Shown here: piece after piece, positions 23,760-38,100 of the stretch
Numbering within the stretch: position 1 is the first letter of the stretch
Layout: every line of letters begins with the position of its first letter
Assembly: GCA_020152595.1 (NCBI GenBank)
Contig: JAIGNY010001718.1
Coordinates: 124,001-188,000 of the forward strand
Direction of reading: 5' to 3'
DNA length: 64,000 nucleotides
Source: Chiridota heheva
Taxonomy: Eukaryota > Echinodermata > Holothuroidea > Apodida > Chiridotidae
Translations under genes and position numbers: made by a program
Notes under the pieces: generated by a model
Seen by the model: the letters and a program-made list of their open reading frames with translations, nothing else
The model's database searches: none
What the model was told of the DNA's origin: nothing

Positions 23760-26360
23760 TGCAATGACGTACCATTAAATGGACTCGTCCTTCCCACCAC
23801 AATGTGTCACAATTGATGACCAGCCCCATAATCAACACTGACCATCCCTTGACCTTTTCAGAATCATCAAGTAATGGCTTTTATGTTTTTCCACTGGAAA
23901 TCATTGCAATTCAAGTTTCAAATGATTTTGGTCCACAATTAAATGCCAAAAAATGGTCTAATATACACATAAAGCAATATCTTCCTCAGGAAAAATGGTC
24001 CATCAATCATTCACTTAATGCACACATGACTTCAGGCATATGATACACAGCTATTTTATCACCACTTTAAAAATTTCTCCCACTAAGACACCTGACACGG
24101 ATGAGTGATTTCAATCACAAAAGTGCCTTGATTATTCAACACTGGCTTTCTGTAATTTTATACACACAAATAGCTTTGATCTACTTAGCTGTGGTGTGCA
24201 TGGGAATGGCAGATAAACAATCATTGTTTGGAGTGGAAACACAATACACGGTAATTGTCATACCTGAGTTTTTATGATTAACTCAGGTGTCGAGTGTGGG
24301 TAAGCTTAAAGAGAAACTTTTCGGCATGCAGGAAAATAGAGAAGACCACAGACCCAGCATGGCTCTCCTCAAAGCACCTCATGGCAAGCGTCACTTTTAA
24401 AATCGTCAACAAGTCGTGCAATTTGATAAGTCACATTATTTATTTTATTTGGACAAATGGTATCACAACTTTTCTCTCCCTGTTCGTTAAAGGTGAAAAA
24501 AGGAAGGTAAAAGCAATGACATCTTTTCTATTTTTCAAAATTTTCCAATCAATGGTTGATAAATTGTGTTGTTGGATCCCAGTTTAATAGAATGTCTATT
24601 GTGTTAATAGAATGTGTAATGTGTTTACATGCAATGAATTACCACTTTTGTGGACTAGTTTTCCAGCACCAGAAACAAATACTTATACCTATTTTTTGAA
24701 GTTTACACTTATTTCAAGAATCTACTGCACTTCATTCGTAAGTGAAAAGAAACTACTATCACTGATTTCTTTGTAAGTTGAAAATAATTCAAGATTATAT
24801 ATTATTCTTCAACTTGTTTTCAAATTTACAAGCAATACTTTGTTTTACATCTGATATGCCAAAAATAATGCAAAGTTAAAGCCAATCGTTTTCTAGCACA
24901 CATTTTAATCTTGCTCATATCGCACTTCTCCAATGTACTTGAAAATGGAAAAAATGTTATGAATGCTTTACAATATTTAAAAATCAAGACAAGATAAGCA
25001 AAATTTTCTTGCCAAAAACCATTGTAAAAAATCTTCAACAAAATCAGAGGTTATTTTAGTGGTTGCCAATATCTCATAAACAGTTTTTTGAATAATCTAC
25101 AAACTTTCATAATTTTACATCAGGGCAAGTCTGACCAGCAAGACTCATGATGCATCTCCATGGCATTATATCCTACTAATTATACAACAAAAAGGAAGAA
25201 AGTCTTCGCCAATTGTTGATTGATCTATAAGGGCTTGTTATTCCAAATTTGTATGTCTACAGATTTGAAAACCTCTGTAATCCTCTACCCCACCGCCTTG
25301 AAATAAATGTATATAAGTTTTGTACATTAACAACTGCTTGTAATTTATATGCATCCTTTTTTTTTGGGGGGGGGAGGGGGCTTGGAAAGCATGTTAGAGT
25401 CATAATATTTCATATACTTCTCAAGCCTTTATTAATTTTCAGTGTCCTTATATATGCAGTAGTAAAATACATTGTTGTGGTTTTACTACTCCTGAGATGC
25501 AATTTGCCAAGATATGTGGATAGGAAAACCAAGGAAAACTTGTGAATGCTACAGCTTACATTTCACCTTCGTAAAGTGGAAAATTTCACACCAAATCTGA
25601 CAAAATATGTTGTTTTTCTTCTTAATAATTTCAATACAGCAAACCACTTTTTTTACAAATTCAGAATCTTAATTAAATTGGAAGTGTTAAACTGCAAATT
25701 TCTTGAAATGACAAAATTTCTAACAATCCAACAGTAACCGATCAGTAACCGATACATGCACAGCCAGAAAAGATGTCTATATGCTTTTATTTGGAGAACT
25801 TCAATGTTAACTGTTTATAAAAATTATCTTAAGTACAATTTTCCTGTAAAAATTCTTAACTAAGCTGTACAATTAAGTTATAATACTGTATGTACACAGG
25901 AATAGTTAAGCTTTAACAGGTCTTTCACCTCTCTGATGTGAATCTACCAAACAATATCGTTACCTGGCTCGAGTCTTGTCATGTGGCCATAACCTTACAA
26001 AATCTCCACTATCCAAATGTTACCCGAAGAATTTGCCTTTTAAACTCATCCAAATTTTGAGCGCCCAAATTTTCTCATGGCAATAACATAGGGAAGCCAA
26101 TCATTATAAAATCAATGCAGAGTTATAATCAACTTTGTATTGTGCATACTGTAAGTGATGTAGAAATAATACACTACCAAGCTGGAACACTTAAATCTAT
26201 CAATATTACAAAAAATAAAGAATTTGACCAATAAACTACGACAAAGCAAAACACTTAACATACCTTTGTAATAATAATGTAATTTATTCACGATAAAGTG
26301 TATGTTTTAAACATTTCTTGAAATATTAACAATTGAAATGAGCTTTTCAAGTTACAACAT
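23760..26360. other. intergenic stretch; no gene recognised
   Basis: 2.6 kb of AT-rich DNA. A T-run joined to a G-run lies at about 25358-25380 (T9-10 then G9, A, G5), with weak G-quadruplex potential. Short open frames here have no recognisable domain. Confidence 0.4.
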
Positions 26361-26361
26361 T

Positions 26362-26868
26362 TTAATATGCCTCTTAGGGGAGCACTGAACCAAACATGTG
26401 AGTGCTATGATGCCTCTTAGGGGAGCACTGGACCAAACATGGAGTGCTATGATGCCTCTTAGGGGAGCACTGAACCAAACATGGAGTGCTATGATGCCTC
26501 TTAGGGAGCACTGGACCAAACATGGAGTGCTATGATGCCTCTTAGGGGAGCACTGGACCAAACATGGAGTGCTATGATGCCTCTTAGGGGAGCACTGAAC
26601 CAAACATGGAGTGCTATGATGCCTCTTAGGGGAGCACTGGACCAAACATGGAGTGCTATGATGCCTCTTAGGGGAGCACTGGACCAAACATGGAGTGCTA
26701 TGATGCCTCTTAGGGGAGCACTGACCAAACATGGAGTGCTATGATGCCTCTTAGGGAGCACTGGACCAAACATGGAGTGCTATGATGCCTCTTAGGGGAG
26801 CACTGGACCAAACATGGAGTGCTATGATGCCTCTTAGGGAGCACTGGACCAAACATGGAGTGCTATGG
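26362..26868. repeat. 42-bp tandem array, about 12 units
   Basis: Units begin GATGCCTCTTAGGGGAGCAC and continue TGGACCAAACATGGAGTGCTAT; some are 41 bases (AGGGAG in place of AGGGGAG). Because 42 is divisible by three, long repetitive open frames appear on both strands, but the 41-base units shift them. The units are highly similar, so the array is young or homogenised. Confidence 0.93.
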
Positions 26869-26869
26869 T

Positions 26870-28279
26870 TTTTGATGTAGTCTCCATTCATTAGGAAGAT
26901 TAAGTTCATCTGTCACATTGTGTTGAATGTATATATTGTGCCAATTGCCATTTCCACAATGACAAGACTCCATAATTACTTCTATAACATTACATTTCTT
27001 GAATTTTTCTCTTGTAGGTTTTAACTTCCAACTGTTGCATGAAAATGATATCACATGAAATAAAACTGACAAACATTGAGAATTCGAGGAAAAGGTTTCT
27101 AAAGTATATCCATAGGTTAACAATGATTAACAGTTACCCTCATTCAAGTAATATGGATAACCATCATAGATTCAAAAGTAATTTGAACACTCAAATATGG
27201 GAGTTTAAACATAAGTATATATGTATATAGATAAACAACATAATTTCCTTGTTAACAAATCAGGCATTTGATTTTCAAACAATACAAAAATCTACAATTA
27301 ACTGACCTCAAGAATTTACTTCACAGAAAGTGACATCAAGGAGGTGACATCACAGACTCACATTTTGTACAAAGTCAGCTAATTTAAAATAACTCTATGG
27401 GATAAGATTACATGGTTTAGAGACAAATTGCAATAACTTAAATAAAAGTCTAACAAAATACAATGTGTGCGGAATCTGTGATATTAAATTTGTTCCTTTG
27501 GTTCCAAGAACCAGATAATTTAGGACATTAATGTGAAACTTAAACATTTAAAATTTCATGTAATACATGACTTGAAAACTTCTTCACAACTTTTTTTTTT
27601 CTGACTGGAATTACAAATGAAAGAAAAGATTTTCCACTCAACTTAGGGCTATGACAAGACTTAACATATCTGGTTGTCAGGGACAATCAAGTCGTACATA
27701 AATCTACTTTTTTGCATGTATGTTTGCTAACAGAACGTCAATTACACAAATATACATAACATTCTAAGGTAAAATGATTTTCCTCCCATACAAGGGCAGA
27801 TTCAATACTCATTGCTTTTAGTCTGATTGATCAAACCCTGGTTAAGAGGTATGCACAATAAATTAAATCAGTTGCAATATAATTGTTTTTGTACATGTGG
27901 TTAAAATGAGGGTTGCACTCTTAAATGTATAGTTGCAGCTTCTGTGATTTTGTTGATTTGGTAGATATACAGCAATTTTTACAAGTGGTTACAACAAACA
28001 TCACTTTTATATAAATGTATGCAACACTCAGCACCATTTTGTATAAGGTGGTAATAATTTTCAAATTGTTGAAATTAATGCAAACTAATCCATGTATTTG
28101 TGATTGTTGTATGTAACATTCATGACTATGAACATTACTTAGCACATACGCAAGAAGAGCCATCTTTTTGTACTTTCTTTCTTATGAATTTTTTTCAAAA
28201 TACTGCAGAGAAACAAGATGCAAACTGAATGTGGATTAGCGAAAGGAAACAAAGAGAAATGTGAGATCCACATAAAACA
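26870..28279. other. intergenic stretch; no gene recognised
   Basis: AT-rich DNA without recognised coding or repeat content. Confidence 0.35.
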
Positions 28280-29029
28280 AGAACTGTCGGAAGGACGGTA
28301 TGCTCGACTATTCAAAGCAGTATAGAGAATGGGCTTATAGGAGGGAAGTATATACAGAAATAGGGTAGCAGGGGCAGATAATTTCAATTTACTTGAACTT
28401 TGAAAGATGCGCTTATGCTTTCATTTGCTTTGTTAATTTTTACATTTTACTACAAGCTTTCCCAGATATTCTAAGACAAAAAATAAAGAAGCTCAAAGTT
28501 ACCTCACCCAGCAACTCAGAAACCATGTAAAAGCTAGCAGTCTTTAAAACTACAATCCCTCTTTTAGTTCTATCAATTGATTAACAAAGAAAGGAGAGGC
28601 CCTGACTTGCCAATAACAATGAAAGAATGTCATTAAACCCCCTTTCCAACCTGTACCCTCCCAACCCCTACACATTCCCAGAACTACATCCTGGGTTGTA
28701 ATACAACTTCTAATTTAAGAAAATATGTGTCAAGCAAAGTCGAGCAGCATGAAAAATGTACAATAACACTAAAGCAAAATTATGCGAAACAATATTGCTT
28801 AACGTATGACAAACTAGACATTGGAAACAATACAAATCCGCTAACCGCTAATAATGCATATTCCAGACTGTCCCACATTCCAACCTGTCTCAAATGTCAT
28901 TCCAAGCCTATACTCCAGGCAATCACACCTGAAAATAAAATACTGTATGTCATTCCACCACTTGCATGACCCACATGCCATCACAACTAAAATCCAGATA
29001 ACACCCCACCACTTGCCATTCCGCCCTGT

Positions 29030-29245
29030 CCCACATGTGGACCCACCCTGTTACACATGCCATGTTGCCAACCCATCCTGTTACACATGCCATGTTGCCA
29101 ACCACCCTGTTCCACATGCCAACCCATCCTGTTCCACCCCACCCTGTTCTACATGCCAATCCACCCTGTATAACATGCCAACCCATCCTGACCAACATCC
29201 CACCCCACCCTGCCCTACATACAATTCCATCTTGTCCCACATAAA
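29030..29245 (+). repeat. CCACATG minisatellite in copy B
   Basis: Related to the 22-bp array at 12.9 kb but shorter. It includes a duplicated 32-bp variant around CACATGCCATGTTGCCAAC near 29054-29103. Confidence 0.85.
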
Positions 29246-30434
29246 ATCTCACCCTTATCCTAATTCCTTCAGCTACTTTATCATCATGTCATCTTCTACC
29301 CCACATTTTGCTTCTTATTGATATTTCCTAAACCCCTAATTTAACATTTTTCAAAAGCAAGGAAACTTTTATTTGCTTCTTTATTCACGGCAAGACAAAC
29401 ATATTGATTGATATTCATGTCAGGAATGTCAATATCATAACAAAACTATAGAAATATGAAAATAGTAAGTCATATGCCATATATTTTTGATCTCAGGTCA
29501 AACATTTTGCAGCAAAATCTATCACTGTACCCAAGTAACAATTTATTATCTCAGGTAAAATATTTTTTACAAAAGTATTGTTATGCAAATAACCTAATTA
29601 ATATGCACAGTACACCTCACCATTAAGTGTAGACAATGCTCTTCACATATATGATCATTTGTGTAAACAAAATCCCCACTCCCACTTTAATTCAAGACAT
29701 ATCATAGATACAAATATTTCAATTGTTATGCATATAAGCCAATTAGAATGCACACACAACCCCCAATCCTGTCATTTGAACAGCACCCATGTCCTCTACC
29801 CCTGTGGCAAGTTACACAAATGTACACCATTCATAACTTAGTTGTGTGCTCATTTTAAACATTTTGTACAAAAGCCTATTGTTATGCAAATAACCTTATC
29901 AATATGCACACTTCACCTCCCCAATAAGTGTAGACAATGCTCTTCACATATATGATCATTTGTGCAAAGAAAATCCCCACATCCACTTCAATCTAAGAGA
30001 TATCATAGATACAAGCATTTTCATTGTTATGCAAATAAGGTAATTAGTATGCACACACAACCCCACAATCATGCTCATTTAAACAGTACCCAAGTCCTCT
30101 ACCCCTATGCCAAGTTACATCAATGTACACCATTCATAACTTAAGTTAAAAAAACTTTAACCAAAAACTTTTAACTGGACAAATGTTTTCATTGTTATGC
30201 AAATAAGCTAATTAGTATACACACACAACCCATGATCATGCGCATTTGAACTTACCCATGTCCATTACCTGTATGCCAAGTTACATAAATATACACAATT
30301 CATAACTTAAGTTATGAAAACTTTAACCCAAAACTTTAACTGGACAAATATTTTCATCGTTATGCTAATTAGTATGCACACACAACCCCAAAATCATGCT
30401 TATTTGAACAGTACCCATGTCCTCTACCACTATG

Positions 30435-30494
30435 CAGGGTTTGCACTAGCTTCAGATTTTTGGCAGGGAAATTTTGCTGCTAATGCAAACCCTG
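30435..30494. mobile_element. 60-bp hAT-like MITE
   Basis: Termini CAGGGTTTGCACTAGC and, reverse-complemented from the right, CAGGGTTTGCATTAGC: 15 of 16 match. It is flanked by CCACTATG (30427-30434) and CCAATATA (30495-30502), matching at 6 of 8 positions. Related blocks of the host repeat without the insert read CTATGCCAAG, i.e. the empty site. The CAGGG terminus and 8-bp duplication fit the hAT superfamily. The element is almost all terminal repeat. Confidence 0.8.
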
Positions 30495-30603
30495 CCAATA
30501 TACCAAGCTACATGAATGTACACCATTCATAACTTAAGTTATAAAAGCTTTAACCAAAAACCTTTACTTTACCCAAATGCCGACACCAGGGTAGTAGAAT
30601 AGC

Positions 30604-32055
30604 CAAAAAGAAGAATTAATCCATATATGCAAACTAAGCACAGGTTGTCATACAGATTATTTTGACACAAGAATTTAATCATCAAGGTTTCAATCTATTG
30701 CTTCACAAAAGTTCATGTTTTTTTTTATGGCTTCTATAAAAATCTTCAATTAGCAAGCAAGCTACTTCACCATAAAATGATCCTGCTGTATTTATGTTTG
30801 TTACAAAGAAAAACGTGTACATCTTTTTCTCTGCATCAATACTACCCGTCTTAAAAAATATTTGTGACCCTTTTTTTCACAGAGGTTACCACAATTCATC
30901 AGACTCAATACAAATCTTGATATATTCTGCACTGGGCAAGAAATCAAGGATTGAGATCTAACACATCCAATCAAGATTAAGGTACTACTCACACCAATAA
31001 GTAAGTATCTCATCCCAAGGTCAATTCCAATCACATACTAAGCATTATTGGTCAACTATCGCGATATATCTAAGTCCACTACTATTATTTACTTTCTCTT
31101 ATTTGCATATCTAAGAAAACTCAAAGTACACTAAAGAGGTAGACTATAAAACGGAAACAAGAAACTCTAAACCCTACCATGAGGGTACATTTAAGTTTCA
31201 CACACAGGCAAAAAATTGAAATTTTATCTCCATGGAAACAAAGTAGCAATGTTCATGTAAGATAAGTTTCAATTCATTACACTCACAATAAACAAATAGA
31301 GCTGCTAAAAAATGTATGAATTTGACAAAAATAACACCCTCTCTAATCATATAAGACTCGCTTTAAGGAAGGCTACAAATATATCTTTCCCCCATTGTAT
31401 GCAACCCCACATTTTATTATCTACATGAGAGGTATAAGAAAGCTATGCAGAACTAAATGTCTTCCTTACAGCTGATAAAGAAAAGATACAGTAAAAGGAT
31501 ACAAACATCACCAGATCATACCAGATCAGAATTGGTGCTCCCACCTTCTTTTTTTATATTAAACTTTTCACAATCTTTATAACTCATTAGTTACTTTTAC
31601 TCTGTAATGTCTCTTATTTCTTTACTTCGATGAGGATAAAACAAATTTGATAAATGACATTGCAATCAAACACTTTACAAATGTGAACTATAAACACTGT
31701 AGACAAAAAAAAAAGAGCCGCTTTTTCAGTTTTCATCACTGACAGGCTCAAAACTTCCTATGCATGAAAAAAATGTAACCACACAGCCACAGCATTTGAC
31801 TCCATCCACTGGAAAACGTTTTGGAACACAATCAGTTTAAACTTTTCTTTGTGGATATTGTAGGACATCTTTCCTCTTTTGCATACAATGAGGTCCGACA
31901 TGGCTGTGAAGATGCTGTTTTCTTATTCCAAAAACACCAGCAGTATAAGTCACAAACACGACAGAATTCAACACATAGCAGACAAACATGCATAGTAAGT
32001 TTGCGCATAAGTTCAATGCTTGTGATGGTTGCTTGGTAGACTTAGGTGGCACAGT
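30604..32055 (-). other. EB1 3' UTR and downstream region
   Basis: The sequence following the distal EB1 stop on the minus strand. A candidate poly(A) signal AATAAA (TTTATT on the plus strand) lies at 31413-31418, giving a UTR of about 640 bases if used. The remainder shows no recognised feature. Confidence 0.4.
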
Positions 32056-32148
32056 TTAGTATTCCTCTTCAACCTCTTGTTGATAAATACCATCTACGTC
32101 CTCATCATCAACTGCCACTACCTCACCTTCTGGGGGCTCAAAACCATC
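32056..32148 (-). CDS. MAPRE1: EB1 distal terminal exon, EEY tail
   Basis: After acceptor TTTACAG (AG at 32149-32150) the exon reads [18 protein letters not shown] followed by [12 protein letters not shown] and TAA at 32056-32058, 30 residues in all. It continues phase 0 from ..ILYATE of exon 44783-44935, matching ILYATDEGFVIPDE of human EB1. The last three residues, EEY, are the EEY/F motif that binds CAP-Gly domains (CLIP-170, p150Glued) and resembles the tubulin tail. Confidence 0.93.
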   Translation of the reverse strand, partial: DGFEPPEGEVVAVDDEDVDGIYQQEVEEEY

Positions 32149-35100
32149 CTGTAAAGTAAAGAACACAGGCAAAATGTTATAAAGAAAAAATCACTATGGA
32201 ATGCTTTACAAAAAAAAAAACTTTACAAAATAAAATTATCATAATTTTCAATACAAAATGCCTTTGAAATGTTTCCGTGTACAATTTTTCTCTATGAAAA
32301 GCCTTTTAAAATTCTTAGTGGTGCATTCAGAAACTGATTTGATCACCTTCTGAGGTGTGTATATTTAATTATATTCATATTTTTGCCTGCTTGTATCTAA
32401 AAGGATCCAAATTCTGATGAATTTGATGGGAGCAGTATCTTGAAAGGACATGCGATATTTGTATTCAATCCTGAGGGGATTTTCTATCGCAACAAAGTTT
32501 CTTATTCTATTCTAATACAGTACTACTGTACAAATACTTTATCAACATGATCCAAAGACTAATAGACTTCTCCATGAAATGTAAGGTTTTCGATATGTCC
32601 CTACATACATGTTCAGTCAACTGTGTGCCCTTACCTCCAATTTCAAATTTTGTTTGGAAAGTTGAGAAATTACTACAGATGAAATAAGGATGTGCAGGTT
32701 TCTACAACTACAAAGTTCCATGAACAGCAAGATTCAATATTTATCATCTACTTTGCATATCTACAGCAGAGTGCACAACTATTTCATCGAAGTACCCATG
32801 ACAATAAAATAGTCACTTAATTTTCACTATGGGACCTCTCTGTTCCCTAACAAAGCCCATTAAACAAAGCAAAAGCTGATGCCAAATGTTACACATCCTG
32901 CTAAGATACAATTTTGTCAAAACTTTGTTTATGAACTCCCTTTTTGTTGTCCTTGATAATATCATGAATTATCATTAACATTGAAGATTCTCACCCAAAT
33001 TCCTCTGAATTTAATAAAAGGATGAAGTCTCAGATCAACGATCTATCATTGGTACAGCTGGTCTGCACATCTTGTCTACGTATTCTAAACACATTACAAC
33101 AATAGCACACAACACTATTGACGTGTCATCAGCATGCAATAACAGATACAGGTAACATTCATGCAATAAATGTATACGTAAGTCATGACCAAAAGAAGTG
33201 CATGTACTGTACCAGCACACAATATGTTGACAACATAAAGCAAATCAGTGATGTGTAACAAATATTTGATACCAATTTCATATCATCTGTTGATTTAAAT
33301 AATATAACATATGCAACAAACCCTACCTTTCACAAGACTATACTAGTTAAAGTTGATTTATTTCACTCATTTTAGTCGAGATAAAAAAAGGTTGCAAGAT
33401 TCTAACTTTTGCAATGGAAAGTCTTCATATCAAAATCTTACTGACTTCGTACCATGTTCAAACTCCGCCAACAGCAAGGGTAACAAATTACATATCACTG
33501 AGGATACAAATTTCAGTCATGATAAAGCAAAGAAAAACAAGAAACAGATTGGTGCGTACAATCATCTTTGAAAAATCTAATTAAACATATCTGCCATGCA
33601 CCAAATCCAGATAAAAACCCACTCATAAACTGAATCCAGTTTTGACTGACCCCTGCCAGTCTTATTCAAAAATAAATTAATCATGACTCAAATTTCCTTG
33701 GCTCTGAAGGCACCCTTCAAAATTTCCATTTCCTGTTTCAGTATGAAAGTTTGACAAATTCAATGCCACCTTTCAATTTAAAAAAAATATATATAATAGT
33801 AATAATAATAATAATACAATTTTAACTGTTGGATTGGTTAAAATGTCTGAATCTCACATTTTCAAATTCTGCAAAGTCCCATTTGTGCCATCAAAAAGAG
33901 TAAGTAGATTTAACTTTGCAAGTATTATGCTGTGGAGTAATGCTATCCACTGAAAATACATTACTTTCTTCAAACTCAGCCAGTTTGCCTTCAATCAAAA
34001 AGTAAGTAATACAGATTTGTTTGTACTGTAACAGGTGCAGATAAACAAATTCTACAGCCTGACAAGTGATATTATTATTTTCCAGTCTTTACAGACCTGA
34101 CCAATCACAAAGCATTAGAGCAAATTTCAGTCCTTCTTATCTTCAAACCTCCAAATCTGAACACAAATAAATAAGCCTTGGATTTCAGTCATGACCATTA
34201 TTTATGTATCTATCCTTTTAGCTTTTCAGATATATTTTACTCTCTTGCTCATGCTACAGCCATGTCTTTATCAACTCTTGTACACAAATCATATGTGCTG
34301 TGTCACATGTTTATCTTTGTTTATCTGTATATATGATAATCACATACTGTTGAAATTTGATTTGTAGCATGGCAGTGGTATTACCATAATTTCTTTATAC
34401 TTCAATACATAATATATTTTATACCCCTAAAAGAAATAAAATCGAAGTAAAATTGTTCAAACATTTCATGCAATTCAGTTTCCATAGCCAGTTTCCTTAA
34501 TTCTGTTCAAAACTTGACCATTTCCATAATGTATTGTTTTTGCTCTGTGACCATTAATTCAAGCTCATCCTTCCCAGATACTGTATATGCTTTAATTAAT
34601 TCAGTCCCAGTTGTAATCCGTCACAACTCGCTACTTGTCAAAGTAGTTCTGCTCTAACTATCAAGCAGATTCAGTTCTTGATTGGTTCTGAGCTAAATAC
34701 ATCAACCCTTAAAAAACTATTCCTTTTTTTTTTTCTTCCAGGATCATCCTACAGCATAACTATTAACTTCAATTTCAAGCTTTAGATAAGGCTTTAGAAA
34801 ATGTTATGCAAAATATTAATTTCCTTTGGGCAGAAGTGGTTTTGCTCATGTCTAAGAACTGTAGGGGGATAAAATAATTGAGCTGAAGTTACTTTTAACT
34901 GCTGGGAGAGATTATTTTACAAAGATTTCATACATATTACACCATATGTGTTTTTTAGTAACGATGATGATGATATCATATGCTCTTAATAAAGTCTACA
35001 AATCAGTTGAAGGCCAAGGTCCTCAGCCTGGTTATGAACTGCCGTGCCACCAATAAAACAAGACAGCAGGCAGTTATCCACCATATGGTGCATATATCTT

Positions 35101-38100
35101 CGTCAAAATTGTGAGTTTGCACTTAGCATCAATGAATCTTTACAGAGTATGGGAGTTTGTTGCGTGGCTTTGTAGGACAGTCATCATAAAACCAGCGTCA
35201 AGCTGTAGCCAGATCTTATTTGATCATTTAGCATCAAGGGGCTTTTGATATCAAAGTGAATCTCAAAAGTATTGCCATGTATGAGTAACAACAATTGCTG
35301 TTTTGTCCACGACCAATCAAAAACAAAATAAATGGCATTTTTCATCTCATGCTTAGTCATTAAATGCAATTGAAGCATTGTTCAAATTTGTAAATAGTTA
35401 ATACATGTACTGTGATTTTCATTAGCAAATGTCATTTGTATTTCCAGATGTATCATTCTCATGACTGTATAAAATTAACCAAGCATCATCCCAAACCTAG
35501 CGCTTAAAATTTGGGGATCAAATTGCATCTTGAAACTCTTCGCTGAATTGTTTGATGTAAAGGCCTTTATATAGTTATGCACAATATCTCCAAAACAAGC
35601 AATGTTGTACATACTTTCAAATGACCCTACTATTGCAAATTCATAATATGTAATTAGGCTTCCACAAATTTCAATGAAGAGGAAAATATTATGAGATGCT
35701 CTTGAAAATAACTAACAAATGGGAGTGGACAGTTATTTAAAAAGAAAAGAAAATTGAAAAATGTGCCATCTATTTGCATAAAAATCCATAATCCTATGCC
35801 TTTTACGATCTTTTTTTTAAGATCCTGATAACGTATATCTACAACAGTAAAATGTAACTAGATATATGGCTGATAGACACCAGTGCAGTGTTCACATGAA
35901 GATCAGGGATTCCCACAAGAACAAAAATTGTAAGAGGGGAAACTCGCGCAAAGAAAACTGAATGATCCAAAACCAAAATACAGTACAATGTTTTTGTGCA
36001 ACTACTTCATACTTAAGAGTTGTAATGCTATGCTACAACTTAGGCCATGATCGTTGAGGGATTTATTATGAAACGCACTAAAATGTTGTAAAAGAAAAGT
36101 ACTTAAAAACGTGTTTCTATACCCTACGCTGGAAAACTTTGTTAAGAGGGCAAAAAGAACGAAAACACTGGCCCAGTACAGGCCTCTCACTCCAAGCATC
36201 CAATGTTCACGCTGTCGTTGGTGTTGCAAAATGTGCGATGGAATACAACACGTAATAATATGCGATCATGTCATTTGCTAGATCTGGATTGTATATAGTG
36301 TATGTGAATGATGTGACCTATAACACAATGTACTGCAGCTAAGTTTAAGTAAACTTCATCAAAAACAACTAACAGTAACAATAACAAAAAACAATATCAG
36401 TTTCAAGCTTTTTTTCTTCTTTTTTTTACTGACGTACAACAAAATGACACAACAAAAGGAAGGCAATGAAGGAGGAATGCCTCTGCTGCAACTAACTGAC
36501 TAAAGAATAAGTCTTTCCAGATTGGTCTTATATTTAAAATGTAAATTCATTCTTATCAATCTACAATAAAAAGACACACAAGCAGTACTTACCTTTAGTT
36601 TTGTGCATGCATTTAACTTTTCTTTCTCTTTTGCATGATACATGTATTAACTATAAACCTGTTTTTACCCATGATGGTTACTTTTCAGATTTTAGTAAGA
36701 AACATTAGTGAAGGAATTGCATAGCAATAAGTAATTATGTCAAAGAAAACTTTGCATGCTGGAAGATTTTAACATTTCAAGTCCCCCTTCCCCCTTTTTT
36801 TCTTCAAAATTCCCCTCCCTCAAAAAAAAAAAATTACACAAGGGAAAAAATCCCCCCAAATTTTGAACCTTAGGGTGAACCACTAGTGTCACATTAAGGT
36901 GGGATTGCAAGATTCCCACACATATCATCAGATTCCTGCAAAAATATATATATAAAATTGTCTTAAAAATGCCAAATTTTGCATCTTTTGTTTACTTTTC
37001 CAAAAGAAATCTCCCCCTTTTTTTTCCCCCTTTTTTCCCCTTTTTTTTTTTTTTTTTTTTTTAACCCCACCAAAAATTACAAAATGTGAGAAATCACACC
37101 CAAATTTTGAACTCTAATGTAAACACTGATAGACACATGCAAGAATCGGTGAACCCTGGGAATCGGTGAACCCTGGGGATTTTTGCTGTGTGAGCATGCA
37201 TATTCCAAGAATTCAATTATCATGCAACGCTAATCATTTTGTTCAATAGTGGGTCACACATGCAAAGGTAGAAGCGAGTGGATACACATTAACTTGGTTG
37301 AAAAATAAGACCACCGGCACAGAAAGAAACAGCTCAATTCCAAGAAAATGACACCCTTCTTGTGTCTGAAATGCAAATTCGTCTGGGGTACATTAGGTGT
37401 ATAGCAGTTTTTATATTGGCACTAATACCTTCTAAGAGGAATACTGTTGCATATTGTTGCTTTTAAGGTACAGATTGGAACATTTTGCTGTATTTTCAAA
37501 AAAGAATATTTCATAAACCTCATTCTGTTTGTTTCCGATCAATATCTCACATGTTCAATTTACTTTGGGTTTTACTGTAAACCTCATCCTGTTTGTTTCT
37601 GAAGTACAAAATGAATTGAAAATAACCCAAATTCAGAGTTTAAAAAAAAAAATTATGTCATAGCTAATCTTTTTATATTTGATGAAGAATTACATGCCTA
37701 TTAATAACTATATTTCCATTAATCAATAATTTTCTTGATTACACCTAAAAAATGTCAAAATTCATTTAAGAAAACCAGATTAATATGCCTTAAATTCACA
37801 AAGCAACAAAATCTATTTTCTTGTGTATAAATTTGTGTATGTTATTTACCTTTTTAAATACCATATAACTGAAAAGGAATTAGCAAGATATATAATTTAA
37901 GGGTATGTCCATACACATTCAACCCCCTTCTATATAAATATAAAGCTCCCTTTGCAAAAGAAGTGTAAAGAAGGCAACTGACACAAGCAAATTAACAACT
38001 GATCAACAATGGTCTGAATGGTGGTCATCCAGACTGGCTGACTCATGGTCACTCAGTTCTTCAGAAAGTCCTTTATCCTCCTCCTCCTCAGGCACTGCAA

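Larger units (their letters stand above)
28280..30603 (+). mobile_element. composite interspersed repeat, copy B
   Basis: Colinear, same-strand relative of 12160-14380, running from AGAACTGTCGGAAGGAC to GTAGTAGAATAGC. It carries a shortened CCACATG minisatellite (about 29030-29245) and a better-kept block array. Octamers ATGCAAAT occur at 29583, 29884, 30029 and 30197, with a variant ATGCATAT at 29728 and a shortened block at 30362. Most are followed by a TAATTA-like core. A 60-bp hAT-type MITE has inserted into it at 30435-30494. No protein-coding capacity was seen. Confidence 0.7.

Noticed and set aside
26352-26773. Repetitive HHSTPCLV-type frames
   Set aside because: Artefact of the 42-bp array; 41-bp units break any single frame.
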